Source: REEB95 sp035632395 (GTDB taxonomy: Bacteria > Pseudomonadota > Alphaproteobacteria > ATCC43930 > CGMCC-115725). Taken from it: a stretch of 18,430 nucleotides of DNA. The position numbers and the translations under genes were made by a program. Below the pieces are notes generated by a model. It made no database searches, was not told where the DNA came from, and worked only from the letters and a program-made list of their open reading frames with translations. This document shows, piece by piece, positions 7,604 through 15,014 of the stretch (positions within the stretch are counted from its first letter, which is position 1; each line of letters starts with the position of its first letter). The stretch lies in contig DASQGX010000233.1 in assembly GCA_035632395.1 (NCBI GenBank), forward strand, positions 1-18,430, in the 5' to 3' direction.

Positions 7604-8605
7604 ATGCGCCGCATCGTGCTGCTTTTGATCGTCGGATTGTTGGCCGCCACCGGTCTGGCGCGCGCCGAGCCGCTCAAGCTGCGCATCGGATGGGTGGTGG
7701 TGCCGGCTTCGCTCGAGCCGATCTATTTCGCCAAGCCGGGCATCGCCCTCCACAACGGCAAATCCTACGAGCTCGAGCCGATCCACTTCGCCGGCACGAC
7801 GCAGCAGCTGCAGGCGCTCGGCACCGGCGATCTCGATCTGGCGAATCTCGCCTATTCGGCCGTCGGCGCCGCCATCCAGAACGCCAACATGCGCGACCTG
7901 CGCATCATCTTCGACGGCGTTCAGGACGGCGCGCACGGCTATTACAGCAACGAGTTCATGGTGTTGAAGGACAGCCCCGTCCGCCAGATCGAGGATCTTA
8001 AGGGCAGAGTACTCGCGACCAATGCCATCGGCACCGCCGTCGACATCGGCATGAAGGCGATCGCCCTGCGCCACGGCCTCGAAGGCCGGCGCGACTTTTC
8101 GGTCATCGAAGTCAGCTTTCCCAACATGAAATCGGTTCTGCTGTCGCGCAAAGCCGATCTCGGCACCTTCGTGCCGCCATTCGCCTACGATCCCGAACTG
8201 CGCAGTCAGGCGCGGACCCTGTTCACCATGAAGGACGCGATGGGCGTGACGCAGCTGACGATGCTCACGGCGCGCGAAGGCTTCATCAAGCAGCATCGCG
8301 CCGAGATCGTCGATTTTATGGAGGACGCGATCCGGGCCATCCGCTGGTACACCGATCCCAAGAACCACGACGAGGCGGTTGAGATCGTCGCCAATTTCAT
8401 GAAGCGGCCGCCGGCGCTGTTCCAACAATGGCTGTTTACCAAGGGCGACGATTATCGCGACCGCAGCGGCGTACCCGACCTCGCCGCCTTGCAGCGCAAT
8501 CTCGATACGGAACAGCGGCTCGGCCTACTGAAGGAGAAGATCGACGTCCGCAAATACGCCGATCTCGGCCTGGTGAAAGAGGCCGGCCAGCGCGTCGGCC
8601 GGTAG
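7604..8605 (+). CDS. NMT1/SsuA-type ABC substrate-binding protein (paralogue 1)
   Basis: ATG 7604 follows GGGAGGG and opens with a Sec signal peptide (MRRIVLLLIVGLLAATGLAR, cleavage after about residue 21). The frame is open further upstream to about 7454, but that extension has neither ribosome site nor signal. The mature protein begins EPLKLRIGWVV and belongs to the NMT1/THI5-SsuA-TauA periplasmic binding fold, at 333 residues. Members capture sulfonates, nitrate, thiamin precursors or aromatic acids for NitT/TauT-type importers. It is clearly related to the protein encoded at 11795-12802: shared blocks include VLATNAIG, FPNMK, DPKNHD and AALQRNL. No permease or ATPase gene is present. The gene stops 9 bases before the stop of the facing amidase gene. 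Confidence 0.9.
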   Translation: MRRIVLLLIVGLLAATGLARAEPLKLRIGWVVVPASLEPIYFAKPGIALHNGKSYELEPIHFAGTTQQLQALGTGDLDLANLAYSAVGAAIQNANMRDLRIIFDGVQDGAHGYYSNEFMVLKDSPVRQIEDLKGRVLATNAIGTAVDIGMKAIALRHGLEGRRDFSVIEVSFPNMKSVLLSRKADLGTFVPPFAYDPELRSQARTLFTMKDAMGVTQLTMLTAREGFIKQHRAEIVDFMEDAIRAIRWYTDPKNHDEAVEIVANFMKRPPALFQQWLFTKGDDYRDRSGVPDLAALQRNLDTEQRLGLLKEKIDVRKYADLGLVKEAGQRVGR

Positions 8606-8614
8606 TGCGTCGCG

Positions 8615-10000
8615 TCAGACGAGCAGTGGCGGCACGCCGAGAATATCACGCGCTGTGCCGAGAACGCGTTCGGCGGCCAGCGCTGCGGCCAGAAGCGATT
8701 CTTCGTGCCGCGGCCGGGCGATGAACTGGAGCCCGACGGGCATGCGCAGCGCATCGAAGCCGACCGGCAAAGAGATGCCGCACAGGCCGAGGTAATTGGC
8801 CGGCACGGTATTACGCGTAAGCGCGCGGTTTGCATCCCAGTGGCTGGCGGTATCGCGGATTGTCGACAGCAGCGGCGGCGTCACCGTAAGGGTCGGTGAT
8901 GCGACGACGTCGACTCCGGCCAGGGTCGCAGTCACCGAACCGGCAAGCGGCGTCAGCCGCGCCAAGCGGCCGAGATAACGCTCCTCCGGTATTGTCGCCG
9001 CGCGCGCGATCACCGGGGCATTGATCGGGTCGAGCGTCGCGATCCAATTCGGTAATTCGCGGTCGAGGAAACGGCGCAGCTCAATCGCCGACACGCCGCC
9101 CTCGCAGAAAACCTGAAACGCGGCGGCAAATTCGGGCACGGGCTTGGACAGCAGCTTGGCACCGGCCTGCGCCAGGTGATCGAGGGCGGCCTTGGCAGTC
9201 TCGGCGATCCCTGGTGCGCAGTCGCGCCACATCGCATCGTCGATGCCGATGCGCAGACCGTCAAGGTTCGCGGGTGCGATCGGCTGGACGCCGTCGGGAT
9301 CGATGGCCTGGAATGCGATTGCCGCGTCGGCGATGCTGCGTGCTAGGACACCGGGCGTATCGAACGTATGACTCAAAGGCACGATGCCGTCCGCCGACCA
9401 GCGGCCGGCGGTTACCTTGAGGCCGACTGTGCCGGTGGCGCTGGCCGGGATGCGCACCGAGCCGGCCGTGTCGGTGCCGAGCGCGATCATGGCCGAGCCT
9501 TCGAGTAACGCCACGCCGGCGCCGCTCGACGAACCGCCGGGCGATCGTTCCTGTGCGGTGTCCCACGGGTTGCGCGGGCACGGCCAGTGCGCATTGGCGC
9601 CGGTGCCGCCGAAGGCGAATTCGACCATATGGGTCTTGCCGACAAAGACCGAGTCCTGACGACGGAGCGCGGCGATGACTGGCCCGTCCTGTTCCCACTT
9701 CGCCGGCAGGCGGCGTGGGCTGCCGGCGTAGGTCGGCATGCCGGATACCGCGAACAGGTCCTTGGGCGCGACTGGTATCCCATGGAGGGGGCCAAGGCGG
9801 CGGCCTTGCGCCAACGCCGCGCCGGCGTGCCGTGCCATATCGCGGGCGATTTCGGGCGCCCATAAGGAGTAGGCGTGAAGCTTGGTGTCGAACCTGGCGT
9901 GATTAGCAATCGCAGCTTCGACAAGCTCGCGCACCGACAGACGGCCATCGTCGAGCGCCTGGCCGATTTCGGTAAGTGTGAGGCCGGTTGGGTCCGTCAC
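8615..10000 (-). CDS. Amidase-signature family hydrolase (second), last gene of the catabolic array
   Basis: The 461-residue cytoplasmic amidase has the full Ser-cisSer-Lys set: Lys80 (GIPVAPKDLF), Ser157 (GGSSSGAG) and Ser181 (GTDTAGSVRIPA), again with the canonical 24-residue serine gap. The chosen start is GTG 10000, whose GTGA overlaps the TGA of the ThDP-enzyme gene (9997-9999). The pair is therefore translationally coupled. The open frame continues upstream to about 11323, but that part is the antisense shadow of the ThDP gene. It differs clearly from the first amidase (for example VPANYLGLCGISLPVG near the C-terminus, typical of AtzF/allophanate-hydrolase-like and indoleacetamide-hydrolase-like branches). 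Its operon position suggests it releases ammonia or an amine from a pathway intermediate. Substrate unknown. Confidence 0.93.
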   Translation of the reverse strand: MTDPTGLTLTEIGQALDDGRLSVRELVEAAIANHARFDTKLHAYSLWAPEIARDMARHAGAALAQGRRLGPLHGIPVAPKDLFAVSGMPTYAGSPRRLPAKWEQDGPVIAALRRQDSVFVGKTHMVEFAFGGTGANAHWPCPRNPWDTAQERSPGGSSSGAGVALLEGSAMIALGTDTAGSVRIPASATGTVGLKVTAGRWSADGIVPLSHTFDTPGVLARSIADAAIAFQAIDPDGVQPIAPANLDGLRIGIDDAMWRDCAPGIAETAKAALDHLAQAGAKLLSKPVPEFAAAFQVFCEGGVSAIELRRFLDRELPNWIATLDPINAPVIARAATIPEERYLGRLARLTPLAGSVTATLAGVDVVASPTLTVTPPLLSTIRDTASHWDANRALTRNTVPANYLGLCGISLPVGFDALRMPVGLQFIARPRHEESLLAAALAAERVLGTARDILGVPPLLV

Positions 10001-11748
10001 CCGATGGGCACATCCGCCAGCGACGTGACGCGCGCGGTCAGCACTGCCGAGCGCTTGTCCTTGAGCGCGGCGAAACAGCGGTCGATCGCCGGTCCAAGCT
10101 CGGCCGGCTCGGCAACGTATTCGCCGTGCGCGCCGAACGCATGCGCCAGCTCGTCGAAGCGCCTTCGCTCGTCCGGTTTGCCGCTCGACAGCCGCGCCTG
10201 GAACTTGCCGCTCTCGTCGGCGACGCCCTTGGGATAGACGCGCTGCACCGACGCCTTCACCGCCTGCCAGCCGCGATTGTCGAGCACCACGGTGAAGATT
10301 GGCAGCCCGAATTGCTGCGACACGGCGTAGACCGCGTCTGGGCTCATGAAATGGAACGAGCCGTCGCCGACGAGCTGGACGACGCGCCGGTCGGGCCGCG
10401 CCAACTTGATGCCGAGCGCCATGCCGCCGCTGCCGCCGAGACCACCACCGGAATGGGCGAAATAGGTCAACGGCTTGGTGCGCGGCATCTGGCTGAGCGT
10501 CGGACCGGTGTTGCGCACCGCTTCGTTGACGACGATATCGTCGGCGGTCAGCCGGTGGTTGAGCGTCGCGGCGACGTATTCGACCGTCATCGCGTCGCGG
10601 CTGCCGGTTTTCGCAGCCGCCGCGGCCAGACGCTTGGCGCGCGCCTCGCGCGCCGGCGCCCAGCTCGCAATGCGCGCCTTGATCTTCTGACGGTAGCGGT
10701 CGTCGGCGCGGTGCCGCACCGCCTCCAGCACTTGGCGCAGCACGATCGCCGTGTCGGCCTGATAGCGGCGGTCGGTGGCGAACCCCCAGACCGGAATATT
10801 CTCCTTCAGCGGATCGACATCGATCTGGATCCAGCGCATCGTCCTGGCGCGCGGATGGTCGAGCGGAATGTACGGCACGTCGGTGTCGAGCAGCAGGCCG
10901 AGATCGGCGCCCTTGATGCCTTCGCCGACGTTGAAACCCGCGAAACAGGGCGAGTCGTGCGGAATGTTGAGGGTCGCCGGAAAGCTTTCGAAGACGCGGA
11001 TGCCGCATTCGCGCGCGAGTTCGTCGAGCACGGCGACGCCCTCGGACTTGCGGCCAATATAGGTCGTGGCCGCGATCGGATTGTCGGATGCCATGAGCTC
11101 GACGGCGATGGCCTCGGCCTCCTCGGGCGCAACGCCACCGGCTTTGACCGGGCCGTATTTGGCTTCGGGAAAACTCGTCACCTTGCCGTCGTCGATGTCG
11201 GCGGCGAGAATCTCGCGCGGTAGCGTCAGGTAGACCGGTCCACGGGGATCGCTCTGCATCATCGTGTGCGCGCGGCGCAGCACCTCGTTGATGACTACGC
11301 CCGAAGGCAGCATGTACTCCCATTTGACGTAAGCCCGGACGATGCCGGCCATGTCGTACGGGTCCTGGACGAAGTGAACGTAGGTGTCGCGCGAGCCAGT
11401 CAACTCGCCGTGGATGGTGAAGGGCGCGCGTCCGGCCATGACCAGAACCGGCAAACGGGTGCGGGCGAGATTGTGCAGCGCCATTGCCGCGTTGGCGGTC
11501 CCCGCGTCAACATGCACGAGAACGGCCTGCCCCTTGCCGGTGGCGAGCGCATAGCCGCCCGCCATGTGCACCGCAACGTTCTCGTGCGGACAAAGGATTA
11601 CTTCGGGTGGACGGCGGTTGGTCTTCTCCCAGCGTGCCAGCTCCTCGATGATCGGCGCATGATCGGTGCCAAGATTGGCGAATACGTAGTCGATGCCGAG
11701 ATCGACCAATCCCTGCAGCAGGTAATGGGCGGCGCTATGCGTGGTCAT
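9997..11748 (-). CDS. Thiamine-diphosphate-dependent enzyme (acetolactate synthase/decarboxylase superfamily)
   Basis: The 583-residue protein has the three-domain layout of the ILVB/POX/benzoylformate-decarboxylase superfamily. The N-terminal pyrimidine-binding domain carries the catalytic Glu56 (CPHENVAVHMAGGYALATG). A central domain follows (about 190-330). The C-terminal domain has the ThDP-Mg motif starting at G461 (GDGSFHF) and ending with LDNRGW. Start ATG 11748 follows AAAGG five bases upstream; the frame is open to 11853 but without a better start. The family makes or breaks C-C bonds next to a carbonyl (decarboxylation, carboligation, lyase reactions). True IlvB is unlikely because no small subunit ilvN is present and the gene sits between a binding-protein gene (46 bases upstream) and a coupled amidase gene. 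The precise reaction is not predictable from motifs. Confidence 0.92.
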   Translation of the reverse strand: MTTHSAAHYLLQGLVDLGIDYVFANLGTDHAPIIEELARWEKTNRRPPEVILCPHENVAVHMAGGYALATGKGQAVLVHVDAGTANAAMALHNLARTRLPVLVMAGRAPFTIHGELTGSRDTYVHFVQDPYDMAGIVRAYVKWEYMLPSGVVINEVLRRAHTMMQSDPRGPVYLTLPREILAADIDDGKVTSFPEAKYGPVKAGGVAPEEAEAIAVELMASDNPIAATTYIGRKSEGVAVLDELARECGIRVFESFPATLNIPHDSPCFAGFNVGEGIKGADLGLLLDTDVPYIPLDHPRARTMRWIQIDVDPLKENIPVWGFATDRRYQADTAIVLRQVLEAVRHRADDRYRQKIKARIASWAPAREARAKRLAAAAAKTGSRDAMTVEYVAATLNHRLTADDIVVNEAVRNTGPTLSQMPRTKPLTYFAHSGGGLGGSGGMALGIKLARPDRRVVQLVGDGSFHFMSPDAVYAVSQQFGLPIFTVVLDNRGWQAVKASVQRVYPKGVADESGKFQARLSSGKPDERRRFDELAHAFGAHGEYVAEPAELGPAIDRCFAALKDKRSAVLTARVTSLADVPIG

Positions 11749-11794
11749 GCGAACCTTTCTGCGGTGATCGGCGAACCGAGGCGCGGATCGCGGC

Positions 11795-12802
11795 CTATTT
11801 GAGCCGCACCGCAGCTTCCTTGACGAGGCTGAGATCGAGGTATTTCGACGCATCGAGCCGGGTCTTGATGAAACCCAGCTCCTGCGCGGTATTGAGATTG
11901 CGCTGCAACGCGGCGACGTTCGGCAGGCCGTTAGGATTGCGGTATTGGTCTTTGTGGGTCAGCAGCCAGCCGGTGAACAGCTCCGGCGGCCGCTTGGTGA
12001 ACTCGGCGACGATCTTGACCGCCTGGTCATGGTTCTTCGGATCGAGGTACCAGTGCAGCGCGCGCAGGCTGTCTTCGAGGAAATCGACGAGCGCGGCGCG
12101 ATGCGCCTTGATGAAGCTTTTACGCGCTGTCCACAGCGCGAATTGTGTTTCGCCGACCGCGTCCTTTTCGGTGAACAAGATCTTGGTCTTTTCCATGAGC
12201 TCGGGATCGTTGGCGCTCAGCACGGTCGCCGTGATCAGCGAAACCTTGTTCTCGAGCAGCGCGGCCTTCATGTTGGGGAAGGCGATCTCGATGACGCTGT
12301 AGTCGCGCTTGTCTTCGAGTCCGTGCTTTTTCAGCATGGCGCGCATGGCGATGTCGACGCCGCTGCCGATGGCATTGGTGGCGAGCACCTTGCCTTTCAG
12401 GTCCTCGACCTTGTCGATGCCGCTCGACTTCAGGACCACGTAAGGCTCGGTGAAATATCCCGGAACGCCGTCTTCGAAATCGTCGAAGATGACACGCAAA
12501 TCGTCGATGCCGGCGTTCTCGATGGTCGTGCCGAAGGTTGGATAGGTAAAAGGCGCGATGTCGAGCTGGCCCGAGGCGATCGCCGTGATCATCGCCGGCG
12601 TGCCCTGGAAGTGCACGGGCTCGAAGGTGTAACTCTTGCCCAGATGCCGGGCGACGCCGGGCGGCGCCAGCAGCACCGGCGTCAGTTCGGGCGGACACGC
12701 CACCCAGCCAACGCGCAGCGGCAGAGGATCCGCCTGCGCCGCCGTCAGTCCGAACACCAATGCGAGCGCCGCGATGAACGCGGAAGCGAGGTGTTTACGC
12801 AT
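11795..12802 (-). CDS. NMT1/SsuA-type ABC substrate-binding protein (paralogue 2)
   Basis: Start ATG 12802 has a very strong GGGGAGGAG (12805-12813) and opens a Sec signal peptide (MRKHLASAFIAALALVFGLT, cleavage near residue 24). The frame continues upstream to 12862, but without signal character. The 335-residue product matches paralogue 1 along its whole length. Shared blocks include DLKGKVLATNAIG, FPNMK, DPKNHDQAV and KRPPELF, so both arose from one ancestor and may bind related ligands. It is third in the minus-strand array, 104 bases after the flavin-monooxygenase gene and 46 bases before the ThDP-enzyme gene. It is therefore likely the capture protein for the compound the operon degrades. 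The permease and ATPase are missing from the window, so it must use an importer encoded elsewhere. Confidence 0.92.
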   Translation of the reverse strand: MRKHLASAFIAALALVFGLTAAQADPLPLRVGWVACPPELTPVLLAPPGVARHLGKSYTFEPVHFQGTPAMITAIASGQLDIAPFTYPTFGTTIENAGIDDLRVIFDDFEDGVPGYFTEPYVVLKSSGIDKVEDLKGKVLATNAIGSGVDIAMRAMLKKHGLEDKRDYSVIEIAFPNMKAALLENKVSLITATVLSANDPELMEKTKILFTEKDAVGETQFALWTARKSFIKAHRAALVDFLEDSLRALHWYLDPKNHDQAVKIVAEFTKRPPELFTGWLLTHKDQYRNPNGLPNVAALQRNLNTAQELGFIKTRLDASKYLDLSLVKEAAVRLK

Positions 12803-12804
12803 GG

Positions 12805-12813
12805 CTCCTCCCC
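12805..12813 (-). promoter_or_regulatory. Strong Shine-Dalgarno of binding-protein paralogue 2
   Basis: GGGGAGGAG in the minus sense lies 2 bases from ATG 12802, with its GGAGG core 4 bases away. It fixes the start against the longer open frame and suggests high expression of the binding protein relative to the genes around it. Confidence 0.7.
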
Positions 12814-12866
12814 GGTCGCGGAAGCGCCTCTTGCCGGGCGGTTCGCCGCGCCATCGACTCAAACCC

Positions 12867-12876
12867 GAACAGGTTC
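12867..12876. promoter_or_regulatory. Short palindrome GAAC-AG-GTTC in the 104-base gap inside the array
   Basis: GAACAGGTTC lies between the flavin-monooxygenase stop (12907) and the binding-protein start (12802). In the minus sense TTGAAA is followed by a 17-base spacer spanning the palindrome, then TTGAGT, which is a poor -10. An internal promoter or operator for the downstream three genes is possible but unproven. Confidence 0.25.
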
Positions 12877-12906
12877 AGTTTTCAAGCGCCGATTGGCCGG
12901 CGGCCT

Positions 12907-14079
12907 TCAGGCACGGGCCTTTTCGTGCGCGCCGGTGGGCAAACGGTCGCGCAGGGCCGGCATCACCTCGCGCGCAAAGATTTCGGTGTTCTTACGCGTC
13001 AGGTCGGCGGGCAGAGTGCCGAAATGCAGGTTCGGTAGCAGCAGGTTGAAACCGGCGCGGTCCTGATATTCGGTAAGCCGCCGCCGCACGGTTTCCGGAC
13101 TGCCGCAGATGAACTGGCCGTTCTCGATCAACTCCTCCATCGTGCGCTTGCGGCCGACGCTGGCCTTGGCGGCGGCAACGCCCTTCATCGAAGACAGTGA
13201 CAGATAGCCCGGCGGTAGCAGCATCTCCATCGGCATGCGCAGGAACTTGTTGACGAAGAACTCGATGTGCGGCTTCGCCTCTTTCAATGCCTGCTCGTCG
13301 GTCTTGGCGACATACGTGGTGATCGACCAGCCGAGCTGATCGGGTGACGCCTCGTAGCCCGACCTGCGCGCCTCCTCGCGATACATGTCCATGTAGCGGA
13401 ACAACGCGGTTACCGGACTGAAAGTCTGGAGATAGACGTAGCGGCGTTCTTTCGCCGATGCCCAGCGGATGGTCTCGCTCGAGCCCTGCGACGGAATCCA
13501 CACTGGCGGATGCGGCTGCTGATAGGGCCGCGGCCAGACGTTGACGTAATCGAAGTGATAGTACTTGCCCTCGAACGGAAACGGACCCGGCTGCGTCCAG
13601 GCACGCAAGATCAGGTCATGCGCCTCGTGGAAGCGGTCGTGGCTCTCGGTCGGGTTGACGCCGCTGGCGTGATATTCGACGCCGATGCCGCGCACGAATC
13701 CGGCAACCAGCCGGCCGCGCGTGATGTTGTCGAGAATGGCGTATTCCTCGGCAACGGTAAGCGGGTTATTGAGCAGCGGTAGGGCGCGGCCGAGCACCGC
13801 AATCTTGACGTTCTTGGTCCGACGCGACAGCGCGCCCGCCAGCACGCCCGGCGTCGGCATCAGGCCATAGGCGGTCTGATGATGTTCGTTGACGCAAACG
13901 CCATCGAAGCCAAGTTCGTCGGCGTATTCGATTTCGTCGAGATAGCGGTTGTAGAGGTCGGCGCCCTTCTTTGGATCGTAGTTGCTGTTGGGATAAAGCA
14001 GCCAATCGGTGGTGTACGTCTGGTCGTATTCGGGATCGAGATAGGCGTAAGGCATCAAGTGGAAGAAGAAAAATTTCAT
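12907..14079 (-). CDS. Luciferase-like (LLM) flavin-dependent monooxygenase
   Basis: The 390-residue protein is a TIM-barrel oxidoreductase of the bacterial-luciferase superfamily that uses reduced FMN or F420. Family features are the early VNEHH block (63-67, with Glu65 and His66-67), then LAGALSRRTKNVKIAVLG, and the segment NNPLTVAEEYAILDNITRGR followed by VRGIGVEYHASGV. Start ATG 14079 has GGGAG six bases upstream, and its ATGA overlaps the hydrolase stop (14076-14078), showing coupling. The frame open to 14451 is antisense shadow. Such enzymes oxygenate aldehydes, sulfonates, amines or heterocycles with a separate flavin reductase; none is encoded here. RutA-type pyrimidine cleavage is one model, but the rest of the rut set is absent. 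It probably performs an early oxidative step on the imported compound. Confidence 0.92.
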   Translation of the reverse strand: MKFFFFHLMPYAYLDPEYDQTYTTDWLLYPNSNYDPKKGADLYNRYLDEIEYADELGFDGVCVNEHHQTAYGLMPTPGVLAGALSRRTKNVKIAVLGRALPLLNNPLTVAEEYAILDNITRGRLVAGFVRGIGVEYHASGVNPTESHDRFHEAHDLILRAWTQPGPFPFEGKYYHFDYVNVWPRPYQQPHPPVWIPSQGSSETIRWASAKERRYVYLQTFSPVTALFRYMDMYREEARRSGYEASPDQLGWSITTYVAKTDEQALKEAKPHIEFFVNKFLRMPMEMLLPPGYLSLSSMKGVAAAKASVGRKRTMEELIENGQFICGSPETVRRRLTEYQDRAGFNLLLPNLHFGTLPADLTRKNTEIFAREVMPALRDRLPTGAHEKARA

Positions 14080-14861
14080 CGGCCGCTCCCTGCGATGAAG
14101 CGCGTTACCCGTTCGACGAAGAAATCCTTCTTCTCCAGTTGGGGGAGATGGCCGCAATCCGGGACGATCTCGATTTCGGCCTGCGGCAAGCGCTCGGCGA
14201 AGCCCTGGGCGAGCGCGACTGGCAGGACCTGATCGTCGCGGCCCCAGACGATGAGCGTCGGCAGCTTGACGCGCTTTAGCCATTTCATCAGCAGCGGATC
14301 GTAAAAGCGCGGGTGCCAGGCGAGGCGAGCAACCGTGTAGATGTTTTTCATCCGGACGTCGTCGCCGGCAGGATCGACCGCGCGCTTGGCCGCTTCGTCG
14401 CCCATCGCCTTGTCGTGGAACAGCCGTCGCGCCAATTCCTCGGCCGACCACATGAACAGGTCCGGCTTGCGCACGCCGGAGACATGAATGCCGGCCGGCC
14501 CGATCAGCGTCAGCGTCTTGAGCCGAGAGGCGTCAAGCATGGCCATTTCGGCGGCGATCCAGCCGCCAAGCGAGCCGCCCATCAGATGCACGCCGGTGAG
14601 GTTCTCGGCAGCAAGGAATTCGAGATAGAACAGTGCCACATCGTGGATGCCGTCGAGCCATTCGGGCATATCGGACCGGCCGAAGCCCGGATGTTCGGGT
14701 ACGATGACGCTGAAGCGCTGCGCCAGATCCTCCATCCACGGCAGCCACAAGCCGCCGCCGCCCGAGCCGTGCAGGTAGACCAGCGGCGCGCCGCTGCCGC
14801 CGCGGATCACATGGATGCTGCAACCGTGCAGCGTCAGCTTGGTTTCGGTGTGCCCCGCCAT
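14076..14861 (-). CDS. Alpha/beta-fold hydrolase (MhpC-like), first gene of the array
   Basis: The 261-residue protein has the full alpha/beta hydrolase triad: Ser97 in the nucleophile elbow MGGSLGG, Asp210 in VWGRDD and His238 in DCGHLPQLE. The oxyanion region is YLHGSGGGG (29-37). Size and layout match meta-cleavage-product hydrolases and related C-C or ester hydrolases. Start ATG 14861 has only a weak ribosome site; no signal peptide is present, so it is cytoplasmic. Its stop overlaps the start of the flavin-monooxygenase gene (ATGA), so the two are co-translated. As promoter-proximal gene it faces a 153-base divergent region with repeated sites shared with the DUF1328 gene. It likely hydrolyses a product of the flavin monooxygenase. 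Confidence 0.92.
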   Translation of the reverse strand: MAGHTETKLTLHGCSIHVIRGGSGAPLVYLHGSGGGGLWLPWMEDLAQRFSVIVPEHPGFGRSDMPEWLDGIHDVALFYLEFLAAENLTGVHLMGGSLGGWIAAEMAMLDASRLKTLTLIGPAGIHVSGVRKPDLFMWSAEELARRLFHDKAMGDEAAKRAVDPAGDDVRMKNIYTVARLAWHPRFYDPLLMKWLKRVKLPTLIVWGRDDQVLPVALAQGFAERLPQAEIEIVPDCGHLPQLEKKDFFVERVTRFIAGSGR

Positions 14862-14898
14862 GAGTTCGGCCGTCCGCGCGCGGTTGGTGCGGGCGTCA

Positions 14899-14933
14899 TG
14901 TCAATGGATGGTGCGGTCGCTGTCAATGCATGG
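14899..14933. promoter_or_regulatory. Direct repeat TGTCAATGgATGG / TGTCAATGcATGG in the divergent intergenic region
   Basis: Copies at 14899-14911 and 14921-14933 differ at one base and are 22 bases apart, about two helical turns, as expected for a dimeric regulator. In the minus sense each contains TTGACA, the ideal -35 hexamer. The 14921-14926 copy is followed after 17 bases by TGACAT, a weak -10 match. It lies just upstream of the alpha/beta hydrolase gene, so it is a candidate operator and/or promoter for the catabolic array. Confidence 0.4.
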
Positions 14934-14962
14934 CCACGCCACGACCGTGGGCAAGACGGGTG

Positions 14963-14987
14963 GGAACCATTGGCCGTGGCCGGCGTT
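14963..14987 (+). promoter_or_regulatory. EcfG-type general-stress promoter GGAAC-N16-CGTT
   Basis: GGAAC (14963-14967) and CGTT (14984-14987) are separated by exactly 16 bases. They match the known alphaproteobacterial EcfG sigma-factor consensus (GGAAC, 16-17 bases, CGTT). The -10 element ends 27 bases before ATG 15015, leaving a short leader with the ribosome site at 15002-15007. It should drive the DUF1328 gene. Confidence 0.65.
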
Positions 14988-15014
14988 GTGGCGGAACACC
15001 CAGGGAGACGTCGC

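Noticed and set aside
9988..11223. 411-codon plus-strand frame opposite the ThDP gene
   Set aside because: No family motifs and His/Arg-rich composition; a mirror of the minus-strand gene in GC-rich DNA.
8615..11323. Single 902-codon minus-strand frame as one large gene
   Set aside because: Only the part from GTG 10000 downwards is an amidase. The rest is Arg/Ala-rich antisense-frame shadow of the ThDP-enzyme gene, whose own frame has clear family motifs.
9997..11748. Acetolactate synthase large subunit (ilvB)
   Set aside because: No ilvN beside it and the context is catabolic; the superfamily is certain but this member is not.
11945..13066. 373-codon plus-strand frame across the binding-protein gene
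   Set aside because: It spans a gene plus an intergenic gap on the other strand and has no motif.
14080..14451. N-terminal extension of the flavin monooxygenase
   Set aside because: It overlaps the alpha/beta hydrolase gene in a shadow frame, while ATG 14079 has a ribosome site and the family N-terminus.
8615..14861. Rut-type uracil degradation operon
   Set aside because: An LLM enzyme and an alpha/beta hydrolase are present, but RutB, RutC and the flavin reductase RutF are absent, and ThDP enzyme and amidase do not belong to it.
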